Source: Solirubrum koreensis
GTDB lineage: Bacteria; Bacteroidota; Bacteroidia; Cytophagales; Hymenobacteraceae
NCBI RefSeq assembly: GCF_039541855.1
Contig: NZ_BAABHA010000010.1
Coordinates: forward strand, 727,344-791,343
Reading direction: 5' to 3'
Length of the DNA stretch: 64,000 nt
Shown here: positions 42,941 through 52,436 of the stretch, in pieces
How positions within the stretch are numbered: position 1 is the stretch's first letter
Layout: every line of letters starts with the position of its first letter
The notes under the pieces: model-generated
Seen by the model: the letters and a program-made list of their open reading frames with translations, nothing else
The model's database searches: none
Told to the model about the DNA's origin: nothing
Program-made: the position numbers and the translations under genes

Positions 42941-44911
42941 TTACCGGCTCCCCACTGGGTTCTGTACTTCAATTTCCAGGCGCTCTAGCTTGGTGATGGG
43001 CACGTACTGGTTGTCGTGGGCTTGGTTGGGGTAACCTATTCCCTGAAACAACATGCCTGAAACCGGGCCGGAGTTTGCCAGCGCCTGTTGGAAACCGGGG
43101 CCGTTTTGGTGCAACTGGGTGCCGAAATAATAAAGCAGCTCGAAACCGGTGAAGGCAAACACCGAAGGCGGCAGGTTTTGCCGCTGCGTGTACAACTGCC
43201 GGAAGCGTCGCACACTCGCTAGTGAACCATCGATGTACTTGGGATGAACGAAAAAGACCTCCCGCTGGTCCAGCTGCCCCAGGCTCACGCTGGGGTTTTC
43301 GAGCCAGGAAGCGTAGGTGAGCAACGGCACCCGCAGGCCTTGGGCGTTGAGGGCATTGAGCGTGGCCGGCCCGGCTTTCTTGGAATCGGATGCCACCACT
43401 ACGTGCCCGGCGCTTTTTACGTCGTACCCGCCAAAGGCTGAGCCGAGCGCGTCGGGCACTTCGGAATCGACGCGACGCAGGGCCAGTACCTTGCCACCCA
43501 AGGTTTCGTATGCGGTTTTGTAAGCTTGCCCAAAAGCCGTTTCATCCCGTGAGTCCTCGTGTATTACTACCGCGGGGCCACCCCCAAACGCACGGTAGGC
43601 AAACTCAGCGGCTTGCCGACCCTGCGTGCTGGAGCTGGGTTCGAACAGGTAATGCCAATGGTTATCGAGCACCAGGTCGCCATCCTGCGACAAGGGGTTA
43701 ACGGTCACAATCTGCTTTTCCCGTGCGAAACGGGCCAGAATCTTGCTCCCGCTTTTGTATACCGGGCCCACAATCAAATCCATGCCGGCCAACTCGGGCT
43801 GCAACAGCAGTTGCTTGAGCTTAAGAGTATCGGCGCCGGTATCGTAAGCGAAGAGGTTTAGCTGCCGGCCTTCGCGCTGGAGCGAGTCCTGGGCCAGCTT
43901 CATACCGGCGTACAAGTCGTTCACGAATTGCAGGCGCCGGCGCGTTTCCCAGCTGGGGTCGTCAAACTCAAAGGGCAGCAAAATGGCCACGTTGTAGCTG
44001 CTCTTCTTGGCCGCCTGGGGACGTGGGGTGTAGCGCGTTCGGTCCAGGCCGAACTGCGTTACTACCTGGTCGAGTTGCGCCTTATCGGATTCGGTATACA
44101 GGCCACCGAAAACGAGCTGCTCGGCATAGCTGCGGGCCAGAACGGTATCCTGGGAGTTGCGCCGAAGCAAGTTTTGCCACAAGGCTTTGTCGCGCAACCG
44201 GGCCAAGTAACTGGCTTTCATGGCAGCTTTTTGCTTGCGCAATTGCGGCGTGGTTACCTGCTGCAGCACGCGCAGGGCGTTATCGGTGTCGCCTTGCTCA
44301 AACGACACTTGCCCCTGCAGAAACATGGCTTCGTGTACGCCGGGCCACTGGGGGTACTCGGTGCGCAGCAGGTTCAGCATCTGCTCGGCTTCTGCCCACT
44401 TTTTGGCCCGCGTGGCCGCCACGGCATACAAATAGGCGGCTTCGGGGGCTTTGCTGAATTTGGCGGCGGGCGCCGTTAAGGGCTGCAGCTCCTGCATGGC
44501 CAGGTCGTAGCGGGCTTGGTCGATGAGCGTTTTGCCGTTGCGGTAACGTGTGTCGGGGTCTTGCGAGCCAAGCCCGGCGGGCAAAGGCGGAACCGATTTA
44601 GTGGCCGGTTTGGCTACGGGCGCACTACCTGCCGACTTGCTGGCAGCCCCCGAAGCCCCTGGCGCGGCGGTTGTTTTAACCCCTGTCCCCGCAGTGGGCG
44701 TGGTACCGGCCGGTTTGCCGACCGAAGGCGCTGCCGTTTTTGTAGCAGCGGGTGTAGGTTTGGCAGACGTACCGGTGGCGGGCTTGGCAGAAGTGGCAGG
44801 AGTTGTTTTAGCGGGCGTGGTGGACTTGCTGGTTGCTGGCTTTGGCTGTTGGGCCAATGCAGGCGACAACTGAAAGAGCACCGCAAAAACAAACGGCAGG
44901 AAGGACCGCAT
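42941..44911 (-). CDS. Periplasmic-binding-protein-like (PBP1/LpoA-type) protein with long Ala/Pro/Lys/Thr linker
   Basis: A 656-residue exported protein. A signal peptide (ends PALA, residue 20) is followed by a low-complexity Lys/Pro/Thr/Ala linker of about 100 residues, a TPR-like helical part (about 110-290; EAAYLYAVAATRAKKWAEAEQML), and a type 1 periplasmic-binding fold (about 305-640; VAILLPFEFDDPSWE, LIVGPVYKSGSKILARFA). This layout resembles LpoA and the ABC-transporter substrate-binding proteins that sit next to guaA in other Bacteroidota. A ligand-binding or cell-envelope regulatory role is likely; no transporter is adjacent. Confidence 0.75.
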   Translation of the reverse strand: MRSFLPFVFAVLFQLSPALAQQPKPATSKSTTPAKTTPATSAKPATGTSAKPTPAATKTAAPSVGKPAGTTPTAGTGVKTTAAPGASGAASKSAGSAPVAKPATKSVPPLPAGLGSQDPDTRYRNGKTLIDQARYDLAMQELQPLTAPAAKFSKAPEAAYLYAVAATRAKKWAEAEQMLNLLRTEYPQWPGVHEAMFLQGQVSFEQGDTDNALRVLQQVTTPQLRKQKAAMKASYLARLRDKALWQNLLRRNSQDTVLARSYAEQLVFGGLYTESDKAQLDQVVTQFGLDRTRYTPRPQAAKKSSYNVAILLPFEFDDPSWETRRRLQFVNDLYAGMKLAQDSLQREGRQLNLFAYDTGADTLKLKQLLLQPELAGMDLIVGPVYKSGSKILARFAREKQIVTVNPLSQDGDLVLDNHWHYLFEPSSSTQGRQAAEFAYRAFGGGPAVVIHEDSRDETAFGQAYKTAYETLGGKVLALRRVDSEVPDALGSAFGGYDVKSAGHVVVASDSKKAGPATLNALNAQGLRVPLLTYASWLENPSVSLGQLDQREVFFVHPKYIDGSLASVRRFRQLYTQRQNLPPSVFAFTGFELLYYFGTQLHQNGPGFQQALANSGPVSGMLFQGIGYPNQAHDNQYVPITKLERLEIEVQNPVGSR

Positions 44912-45025
44912 AGAAGAAAGAGGTCAGCAGAAGGGACAAACGAGGCAGCCACGTGGCAACCCGGTGCTCAAAGGTACGCAGCCCAAGCGGGCATCGATGC
45001 GAGGAACATGCCGGCACTTTTTTAT

Positions 45026-45044
45026 TTGATAGTAAAACTATCAA
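45026..45044. promoter_or_regulatory. Palindrome over the icd promoter (candidate operator)
   Basis: TTGATAGT and ACTATCAA are perfect 8-base arms with an AAA centre. The site ends 15 bases before the TATATTTG -7 element, i.e. over the expected -33 position, which suits a repressor or activator. Confidence 0.55.
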
Positions 45045-45059
45045 TCAAGGAAGCATGTA

Positions 45060-45067
45060 TATATTTG
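45060..45067 (+). promoter_or_regulatory. -7 element of the isocitrate dehydrogenase gene
   Basis: TATATTTG matches TAnnTTTG and lies 25 bases before the ATG. A TTG at 45026-45028 is too far for a normal -33, so an activator may be needed. Confidence 0.55.
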
Positions 45068-45092
45068 CGCTGAACCTAACCTCTTTCTTCTT

Positions 45093-46622
45093 ATGCAGGC
45101 ACTTGCACACGACCTTGCTTCAGTTGTTACGTCCCCCACGGTGGTGCCCGTTCCGGTTCCCATTACGGTAGCGGCCGGCGACGGAATTGGCCCGGAAATC
45201 ATGGCGCAGGTACTGCGCATTTTGAATGCCGCCGGTGCGTCTGTGGTACCTGAATTTATTGAAGTTGGAGAGCAAGTGTACCGCGCCGGGTATACGGCCG
45301 GTATTCATCCTGCGGCCTGGGCTTCGCTGCACCACACGCGGGTGCTGCTGAAAGGGCCCATTACCACGCCTCAAGGTGGTGGTTACAAAAGCCTGAACGT
45401 GACCCTGCGGAAGTCACTGGGCCTGTATGCCAACGTGCGGCCGTGCCGCTCGCTGTACCCGGCCGTTACTTCCCTTCACCCGCAGCTGGACGTGGTTATT
45501 ATCCGCGAAAACGAAGAAGACCTGTATGCCGGCATCGAGCATCAGCAGACCCCCGATGTGGTGCAATGCCTGAAGCTAGTGACGCGCACCGGTTGCGAGC
45601 GAATCGTGCGCTACGCCTTTGAATACGCCCGCCGCCACGGCCGCCGCAAGGTGACATGCATGACCAAAGACAACATCATGAAGCTCACCGACGGGCTTTT
45701 CCACCGTGTGTTCGACGAGATAGGCCGTGAATACCCCGAGCTGACACAAGAGCACCAGATCATCGACATTGGCACGGCGAGACTGGCCACCAAGCCCGAG
45801 CGCTACGATGTGGTGGTGACGCTAAACCTCTACGGCGACATAATCTCCGACGTAGTAGCCGAGCTGACGGGCTCGGTAGGGCTGGCTGGCTCGGCCAACA
45901 TCGGCCGCGACTGCGCCATGTTCGAAGCCATTCACGGCTCGGCGCCCGACATTGCCGGGCAGGGCATTGCCAATCCCTCGGGCCTGTTGCAGGCGGCGGT
46001 ACTCATGCTTCAGCACCTGAGCCAGCACGAGGCCGCTACCAAGATCCAGAACGCCTGGCTGCGCACCCTGGAAGACGGCTTGCACCCCGCCGATATTTAC
46101 CGTGCGGGCCACAGCGTAGAGAAAGTAAGTACCGCTGGTTTTGCCGACGCCGTCATTGCCCGCTTAGGTTTAGAACCTACGCAGCTACCCGCGCTAGCCG
46201 TTCCTGCCTCACAAGCATCAGCCGAGGCTCCTGCCCTGGCCGAACCGCGCCCACGCCCCAAGCAAGAACTGGTGGGCACCGACATTTTTCTGTGCTGGGA
46301 AGGCGGCACACCCGATGAACTGGGCGCTCTGCTTACCGAGTTAGCCACACCATCGGCACTCCAGCTGAAGATTATTACCAACCGCGGAGTAAAGGTGTAC
46401 CCGGAGGGCCAGCCCGAAACCTTTTGCACCGACCACTGGCGCTGCCGCTTTGTGGCCCAAGGTCCTTTGCCTGAAGGCAGCACCGGCTACCGCACGGTTT
46501 TCTTCCCCGATGTACTGACTTTGCAACAACACCTCACTACTGCGGGTTTACAGATAATCAAAACTGAAAACCTGTACGTATTCGATGACCAGCGCGGCTT
46601 CTCACTGGGCCAGGGCGAGTAA
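45093..46622 (+). CDS. icd: Isocitrate dehydrogenase (Thermus-type, NADP-dependent)
   Basis: A 509-residue enzyme of the isocitrate/isopropylmalate dehydrogenase family. PITVAAGDGIGPEI opens the fold, KSLNVTLRKSLGLYANVRP carries substrate-binding Ser/Arg residues, IIRENEEDLYAGIEH and DIISDVVAELTGSVGLAGSANIG the metal Asp residues, and HGSAPDIAGQGIANPSG the cofactor loop. The extra C-terminal domain (about 365-509), after a Pro/Ala linker, matches the Thermus thermophilus form. It makes 2-oxoglutarate in the TCA cycle. Cofactor use is inferred. A palindromic operator overlaps its promoter. Confidence 0.9.
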   Translation: MQALAHDLASVVTSPTVVPVPVPITVAAGDGIGPEIMAQVLRILNAAGASVVPEFIEVGEQVYRAGYTAGIHPAAWASLHHTRVLLKGPITTPQGGGYKSLNVTLRKSLGLYANVRPCRSLYPAVTSLHPQLDVVIIRENEEDLYAGIEHQQTPDVVQCLKLVTRTGCERIVRYAFEYARRHGRRKVTCMTKDNIMKLTDGLFHRVFDEIGREYPELTQEHQIIDIGTARLATKPERYDVVVTLNLYGDIISDVVAELTGSVGLAGSANIGRDCAMFEAIHGSAPDIAGQGIANPSGLLQAAVLMLQHLSQHEAATKIQNAWLRTLEDGLHPADIYRAGHSVEKVSTAGFADAVIARLGLEPTQLPALAVPASQASAEAPALAEPRPRPKQELVGTDIFLCWEGGTPDELGALLTELATPSALQLKIITNRGVKVYPEGQPETFCTDHWRCRFVAQGPLPEGSTGYRTVFFPDVLTLQQHLTTAGLQIIKTENLYVFDDQRGFSLGQGE

Positions 46623-46708
46623 TTTTACCGGCACGCCATGGCTCACCTTCACCGTGTAGCGCCGCACCCCAGCCCCAGCTAACGGGAAACGGGGTGAGGC
46701 GCACATAG

Positions 46709-46732
46709 TGCCCGCATTAGCGGTTGCGGGCA
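46709..46732 (+). other. Hairpin in the gap after icd
   Basis: TGCCCGCA and TGCGGGCA arms with an 8-base loop lie 87 bases after icd, with only a weak T-tract. It may be a terminator or a structured leader of the TetR gene. Confidence 0.4.
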
Positions 46733-46820
46733 ACTTGCGAGACACTTTTACCGCCCTTTGTATGTCCTGTAGGCATGCTGCCCACAGCCTCACCCCTTCC
46801 CCTTCGCCTCCTTCCCCCAA

Positions 46821-47507
46821 ATGTTCACCACCCTACGTCCCGAACTAAACGAGAAGCTCTACCTGCGCGACCCGCAGGAAACCGACCTCGGCCGCAAAAT
46901 CATTGCCGAGAGCGTACGGCTCATCGATGAAATGGGCTTCGAGCACTTCACGTTCAAGAAACTGGCCAACCAGATTGGCTCTACCGAAGCGTCGCTCTAC
47001 CGCTACTTCGAAAACAAGCACCGTTTGCTGGTGTACCTGGTGTCGTGGCACTGGGCGTGGCTGCGGTTCCAGATTCGGTTTCACACCCACAACGTGGTAG
47101 ACCCCGCAGGCCGCTTGCGCCTGATCCTGAGCATTATTACCCGCGCCCACCACGACTACGCCGCCACCACCGACCTCGACGAGGCCGCCCTTTACCGTAT
47201 TGTGGTGGCTGAGGCGTCTAAAACCTACCTCACCCGCGAAGTAGACGAGGTAAACCGCGACGGTTTTTACCGCGAATACAAGAACCTGGCGGCCGACATT
47301 GTGGCGGTGGTGCTGGAAATAAACCCCGAGTTCAAGTACCCGCATGCGTTGGTTAGCACGCTGCTGGAAGGGGCCCGCAAGCAGCTGTTTTTTGCCCAGC
47401 ACTTGCCTTCCCTCACCGACCTGACCGATCCTTTGCACGCGGAAACCAGCATCCTGTATTTCCTCGACCACCTGGCATTTTCAGCGCTGGGCTGTCCCGA
47501 ACGCTAA
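46821..47507 (+). CDS. TetR/AcrR-family transcriptional regulator
   Basis: A 228-residue regulator. The N-terminal helix-turn-helix is in EHFTFKKLANQIGSTEASLYRYFENKHRLL (residues about 40-70), followed by a helical ligand-binding domain. It precedes the ABC-HlyD-TolC export genes by 105 bases on the same strand, so it is likely to control them in response to a small molecule, although no operator was identified with confidence. The effector is unknown. Confidence 0.85.
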   Translation: MFTTLRPELNEKLYLRDPQETDLGRKIIAESVRLIDEMGFEHFTFKKLANQIGSTEASLYRYFENKHRLLVYLVSWHWAWLRFQIRFHTHNVVDPAGRLRLILSIITRAHHDYAATTDLDEAALYRIVVAEASKTYLTREVDEVNRDGFYREYKNLAADIVAVVLEINPEFKYPHALVSTLLEGARKQLFFAQHLPSLTDLTDPLHAETSILYFLDHLAFSALGCPER

Positions 47508-47612
47508 ATTTTCGTCTACCGCCGACACCGGTAGCAGTCGGTGGCACTAAACGGCCGTGCCGTAGCACCGTCCCTTTTTCATCCGCCTACATTTTAGTAC
47601 TGCATTTCGAAC

Positions 47613-49352
47613 ATGGCCGACGCCGCTTCACCTTCCTCTCTCACACCGGGCCAGCGCCTTTGGCGGCTGCTGGGGGCCGAGCGCCGCGACATTACCTACC
47701 TCTACGTGTATGCGGCGCTGGCAGGCTTTATCAACCTTTCCCTGCCGCTGGGCGTGCAAAGTGTTATTGGCTTCGTTTCGAGTGGGGCCGTAAGTACGTC
47801 GCTGGTTGTGCTCATCGGCTTTATTGTACTGGGCACGCTGGTGGTTGGCTCGCTGCAGGTGATGCAAGCCTATTTGGTGGAATTTATTCAGCGGCGCCTG
47901 TTTGCCCGCGTTGCTTTCGACTTTGCCTTGCGCCTGCCGCGCGTGCGCACCGAGTCGTTGGGCGGGCAATACCTGCCCGAGCTCATGAACCGCTTGCTGG
48001 ATGCCCCCACCCTGCAAAAAGGCATGGCCACGCTGTTGCTGGAGTTTACCGCCGCCGGCCTGCAGATCTTGTTCGGGCTGATCCTGCTCTCGTTTTATCA
48101 CCCCATATTCATTGCCTTTGGGGTGCTGCTGGCCTTCCTGCTCTTCATGCTGCTGCGCGTTACCTGGCGCAAGGGCCTGAGCACCAGCCTCACCGAATCG
48201 AAGTACAAATACCGGGTGGTGGCCTGGCTGGAAGACGTAGCCCGTACGGTCCACACGTTCCGGCTGGGGCCGCGCCAGCGTCTCGTGTACAGCCGCACCG
48301 ACGATTTGGTGGAAGGCTACCTATCGGCTCGGCAGTCGCACTTCCGGGTGCTGCTCACCCAGTACTTTGGTTTCGTGGCCTTTAAAACGCTGATTACCGC
48401 TGCCTTGCTAATCATTGGCTGCTGGCTGCTCATCAACAAGCAAATCAACATCGGGCAGTTTGTGGCGGCCGAAATCGTAATCATCCTTACCATTAACGCC
48501 GTTGAGAAAGTACTGCTGAAGCTCGACGTGTTTTACGACGCTTTAACGTCCATCGACAAGCTGGGTCATGTACTCGACCTTCCCCTGGTGCCCGATCAAG
48601 TCGGTTCGGGCCTTGCGCTACCCCAGAACGCTGCGGGCTTAACCGTGGAAATGCGAACGGTAGAGTTCCACTACCCCGACGGCGGCAACCCCGCTTTAAT
48701 TGATGTGAACCTGCAACTGCGACCAGGTGAGCACGTTGGCCTGGCGGGTTACGATGGTTCGGGTAAAACCACGCTGCTCCGTATTTTGGCCGGTTTGCTG
48801 CAAGACTACACCGGCGTTATTGCCTTCGACGGAGTGTCGCAACGCGACTTGTCGCCGGCGGCTATGGCGGCCGCCGTGGGCGAGAATATTTCGCACCAAC
48901 ACCTTTTCACGGGCACCGTGCTCGAAAACCTGACCCTCGATCAGGCCGAAATAACTCCTGCCGACGTAACCTGGGCCTTGTCCCTGGTGGGTTTGCGCGA
49001 CTACTTTTTTGCCTATCCGCAAGGCCTGGCCACCCCCCTGGGAGCCGGGGTACCCCTCCCCGACCACGTGCGGCAGAAGCTCTTGCTGGCCCGTGCTTTG
49101 GCCCGCCGGCCGCGGCTGTTGTTGCTCGATCATTTTCTGCCGGGCGTAGAACCCGCCGAGCGGCAGCGCATTCTGGTGAATTTGCTAGCCCCCGATAAGC
49201 CCTGGACGGTGGTTATTGGCTCAAACGACCCGCGCGTTCTGGCTTTATGCCCCCGTACCACGCTCCTGCGCGACGGCCAGATAGTAGCCGATGGCCCCTA
49301 TACCAGCGTGTCTCAGCAGCCTGAGCTTCGTGAGTTGTTAGGGCAGCCCTAA
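47613..49352 (+). CDS. ABC exporter protein with a degenerate ATPase domain
   Basis: A 579-residue half-transporter: six transmembrane helices (about 20-310), then a nucleotide-binding domain (about 345-579). No C39 peptidase domain precedes them. Walker A is intact (GYDGSGKTT, Lys385). The other motifs are not: the signature LSGGQ aligns with LPDHV (482-486), the Walker B catalytic Glu is His507 (LLLLDHFLP), and the switch His is Asn538 (VVIGSND). Hydrolysis by the usual mechanism looks impossible. It forms an operon-like set with the HlyD and TolC genes, typical of type I secretion, so it may be a regulatory or structural form of an exporter. Confidence 0.85.
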   Translation: MADAASPSSLTPGQRLWRLLGAERRDITYLYVYAALAGFINLSLPLGVQSVIGFVSSGAVSTSLVVLIGFIVLGTLVVGSLQVMQAYLVEFIQRRLFARVAFDFALRLPRVRTESLGGQYLPELMNRLLDAPTLQKGMATLLLEFTAAGLQILFGLILLSFYHPIFIAFGVLLAFLLFMLLRVTWRKGLSTSLTESKYKYRVVAWLEDVARTVHTFRLGPRQRLVYSRTDDLVEGYLSARQSHFRVLLTQYFGFVAFKTLITAALLIIGCWLLINKQINIGQFVAAEIVIILTINAVEKVLLKLDVFYDALTSIDKLGHVLDLPLVPDQVGSGLALPQNAAGLTVEMRTVEFHYPDGGNPALIDVNLQLRPGEHVGLAGYDGSGKTTLLRILAGLLQDYTGVIAFDGVSQRDLSPAAMAAAVGENISHQHLFTGTVLENLTLDQAEITPADVTWALSLVGLRDYFFAYPQGLATPLGAGVPLPDHVRQKLLLARALARRPRLLLLDHFLPGVEPAERQRILVNLLAPDKPWTVVIGSNDPRVLALCPRTTLLRDGQIVADGPYTSVSQQPELRELLGQP

Positions 49353-49473
49353 ATACAGAACCGGTGAGCTACCGTTTCAGCTGACCGACTTCCCACCCGA
49401 AAATTTTTGCTCGTTTCGCAGCCGCGCATGCGCCTCATGTCGTGAACAGCACGACCGAAAATCATCTTGAATC

Positions 49474-50871
49474 ATGCCCTTTGCTGAGCATCCCTTCCAC
49501 GAAACCCACCCGCTGGCCGGTCGTTTCCGCTCCTTTAACCAAGTGCAAACGCCCAGCGCCGGCCGCACGCTGGCGCGCTGGTGCGCGGGTTTGGGCCTGT
49601 TAGTGCTGATAGCCGGCTTTTTGCCCTGGACCCAAAACATCCGTTCCACCGGCACGCTCACCACATTACGCCCCCAGGACCGCCCCCAAACCGTGCCCAG
49701 CACCATTGCCGGCCGCATTGAGCGGTGGCGCGTGAGCGAAGGCCAGTTGGTACAGAAAGGCGACACGCTGGTAGAAATAGCCGAAATAAAGGACAAGTAC
49801 TTCGACCCGGAACTGCTGCTGCGCACCCGCGAGCAGCTGGCCGCCAAGGAAGGCTCCCTGCGCGAAAACGTGGCCAAAGGCCAGGCACTGGAAAGCCAGC
49901 AAGCGGCCCTGCGCACAGGTTTGCAGGTGAGTTTGAACAAAGCCCGTAACAAAGTGCGCCAGTCCCAGCTCAAAGTACAGTCCGACTCGGCTGAGCTGGT
50001 GGCCGTGCGGGCCGATTACGCCATTGCCCAGGCCCAGCTGGGGCGTCAGCAAAAGCTGTACGACCAGGGTTTGAAGTCGTTGACGGAGCTGGAAAGCCGG
50101 CGCCTGAAGTTTCAGGAGTCCACGGCAAAGCTGCAATCGGTGGAAAACAAGTTCAACGGCAGCCGCCAGGAGCTGCTCAACGCCCGTCTGGAGCTCAGCT
50201 CCCTGGATGCAGAATACCAGGACAAACTGTCCAAGAGCGAATCGGACCGTCGCGGCACGCTGGCTTACCAGTACGACACGGAAGGCCAGATTTCCAAAAT
50301 GCGTAACGAGTACGCTAACCTGAGCATTCGGGCGGGCTTTTACCGCATTACGGCCCCACAGGACGGTTACGTGGTGCGGGCCCTGAAAGCGGGCTTGGGA
50401 GAAATGGTGAAGGAAGGCGAATCCATTGTAACGGTAATGCCCGACAAGCCGCAGCTGGCCGCCGAGCTGTACGTGCAGCCCATGGATATACCGCTGCTGG
50501 CCGTGGGCCGCAAAGTGCGCCTGCAGTTCGACGGCTGGCCCGCCCTCGTGTTTTCGGGCTGGCCCGGTACCAGCTTCGGTACATTCGGCGGTGTGGTGGC
50601 CGTTATCGACAACCTCGACAGCCAGGGCCGCTACCGCATTCTGGTAACTCCCGACCCCGCCGATGAAGCTTGGCCCAAGCCCCTGCGCGTGGGTTCCGGC
50701 GTGTACGGCTGGGCCCTGCTCGACGATGTGCCCATTTGGTACGAACTCTGGCGTCAGCTAAACGGCTTCCCGCCCAACTTTGCCGACGCCGACAAAGGCG
50801 GGGACGAGAAGTCGGGCAAGGCCAAAAGCAAAAAAGACAACGCCACCAATCCCGACGAGACCGAGTTATGA
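49474..50871 (+). CDS. HlyD-family membrane-fusion (adaptor) protein
   Basis: A 465-residue adaptor. A single N-terminal membrane helix (LARWCAGLGLLVLIAGFLPW, about 32-52) anchors it. The biotinyl/lipoyl-like beta domain follows (TVPSTIAGRIERWRVSEGQLVQKGDTLVEIAEI), then a long coiled coil (about 105-280) and the C-terminal barrel with APQDGYVVRALKAGLGEMVKEG. The tail is a low-complexity Lys/Asp stretch. It bridges the inner-membrane ABC protein and TolC. Its stop overlaps the start of the next gene (ATGA), showing translational coupling. Confidence 0.9.
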   Translation: MPFAEHPFHETHPLAGRFRSFNQVQTPSAGRTLARWCAGLGLLVLIAGFLPWTQNIRSTGTLTTLRPQDRPQTVPSTIAGRIERWRVSEGQLVQKGDTLVEIAEIKDKYFDPELLLRTREQLAAKEGSLRENVAKGQALESQQAALRTGLQVSLNKARNKVRQSQLKVQSDSAELVAVRADYAIAQAQLGRQQKLYDQGLKSLTELESRRLKFQESTAKLQSVENKFNGSRQELLNARLELSSLDAEYQDKLSKSESDRRGTLAYQYDTEGQISKMRNEYANLSIRAGFYRITAPQDGYVVRALKAGLGEMVKEGESIVTVMPDKPQLAAELYVQPMDIPLLAVGRKVRLQFDGWPALVFSGWPGTSFGTFGGVVAVIDNLDSQGRYRILVTPDPADEAWPKPLRVGSGVYGWALLDDVPIWYELWRQLNGFPPNFADADKGGDEKSGKAKSKKDNATNPDETEL

Positions 50872-52436
50872 GTAACCCGTTAAGCCTGTTGCGGCTGCGC
50901 CGCCTGGTAGCACCGGGTTTGCTCCTGTTGGTGCTGACAACGGGTACCAGCGTGGCTCAGATTCCGCTGCGCACGCCCGCCAAAGTGGCACCGCCGGGCC
51001 TAAGCACTTACGCTTCCGCTACTGAACCCGTGGAAGAGGCTGAGCAAACGGTACAGGCTCCCCAGGACAGCATCTTTGCCCTGGCCGACTTGCTGACCAT
51101 GGTAGCCGAAACCCACCCCGTGGCCCGGCAGGCCGCTTTGCAGCCCGAACGGGCCCGCCAGGAGGTACGCCAAGCCCGCGGCCTGCTCGACCCCTTGGCC
51201 TCCAGCAAGTTTTACCGCAAGGAGTTCGGCGGCAAGGATTATTGGAATATCTGGGACAACACCTTGCGCGTGCCTACCTGGTTCGGGCCCGACGTGAAGC
51301 TGGGCTATGAGCGTAACGTGGGTCCGCGCATCAGCGAGCAGGATGCCACGCCTCTGGAAGGCTTGAGTTACGTGGGCTTGTCGCTGCCGCTGGGCCAAGG
51401 ACTGCTGATTGACGAGCGCCGCGCCGCCGTCCGGCAGGCGCAGGCTTTGGTGGGTTTGGCCGAAGCCGAGCGCCTCGCGGCCCTCAACAAGCTGCTGTTT
51501 GCCGCCGCCAAAGACTACTGGACCTGGACGCTTACATACGAGCGGCGTCAGCTTTACCAAACTAACTACCGCTTGGCCGAGGTGCGCTACAGCGCCGTAC
51601 GCCAGCGGGTTCTTCAGGGCGACCTGGCCGCCATCGATTCGGTGGAGGCCTTAACCGAACTGCAAAACCGCCGGGCACAGCTGCTGCAAGGCGAAGTGGA
51701 ATGGCAAAACGCCACCCTGCTACTCAGCAACTACCTCTGGGATGCCCAGCAACGCCCGCGTGAGCTGCCGCCGCAGTTTAGGCCGCAGCCGCTGCCCGTG
51801 GCCGCGGCGTGGGCGGCCACTCCCGCGCAGCCACTGGAAACCCTGGTGGACCAGGCGCGCCAGCAGCACCCGGATTTACTCAAGGCCCGCGCTAAAATCG
51901 GTCAGCTGGAAGTAGAGCGGCGGTTGGCGCAAAACAAGCTGCTGCCCAAGCTCAACGTCGATTACAACCTGCTGCTTACCGGCCGGCCCCTCAGCTCAGA
52001 AATGACGTACGGACCGGCTCCGGTGTACCAGAACAATTACAAGCTGGGGGTGAGCTTTGCCTACCCCTTGTTACTGCGCCAGGAACGCAGCAAGCTCCAG
52101 GTAACTCAGCTGAAGTTGCGCGAAACCAACCTGGGTCTTGAGCAAACCACCCGCGAGGTAGCCACCACCCTGCGCGCCACGGCCAACGACCAGCGGGCCT
52201 TCAGCGAACAGCTGGTAGTGCAGCAGCAGGTGGTGCAGAACGCTCAGCGCCTGCGCGAAGGCGAGCAAATCAGGTTTGAGAACGGGGAAAGCTCCGTGTT
52301 CCTGCTCAACTCCCGGGAAGCTTCTTTGCTTTCGGCCCGGTTAAAACTGGCCGAGCTGCAGGCCAAGTATGCGCAAACCGTGGCCGCCCTGGGCTTCGCG
52401 GCGGGTCAGGCCCCGATAAATGTTTCGCTGCCCTAA
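50868..52436 (+). CDS. TolC-family outer-membrane channel protein
   Basis: A 522-residue protein with a signal peptide (about 1-29, ending SVAQ), a Pro-rich linker, then two OEP/TolC repeats built of long coiled helices (DLLTMVAETHPVARQAALQPE, and PLETLVDQARQQHPDLLKAR in the second half). It trimerises into the exit duct of the export complex. The start at 50868 is fixed by the ATGA overlap with the HlyD gene and by the signal peptide. Confidence 0.9.
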   Translation: MSNPLSLLRLRRLVAPGLLLLVLTTGTSVAQIPLRTPAKVAPPGLSTYASATEPVEEAEQTVQAPQDSIFALADLLTMVAETHPVARQAALQPERARQEVRQARGLLDPLASSKFYRKEFGGKDYWNIWDNTLRVPTWFGPDVKLGYERNVGPRISEQDATPLEGLSYVGLSLPLGQGLLIDERRAAVRQAQALVGLAEAERLAALNKLLFAAAKDYWTWTLTYERRQLYQTNYRLAEVRYSAVRQRVLQGDLAAIDSVEALTELQNRRAQLLQGEVEWQNATLLLSNYLWDAQQRPRELPPQFRPQPLPVAAAWAATPAQPLETLVDQARQQHPDLLKARAKIGQLEVERRLAQNKLLPKLNVDYNLLLTGRPLSSEMTYGPAPVYQNNYKLGVSFAYPLLLRQERSKLQVTQLKLRETNLGLEQTTREVATTLRATANDQRAFSEQLVVQQQVVQNAQRLREGEQIRFENGESSVFLLNSREASLLSARLKLAELQAKYAQTVAALGFAAGQAPINVSLP

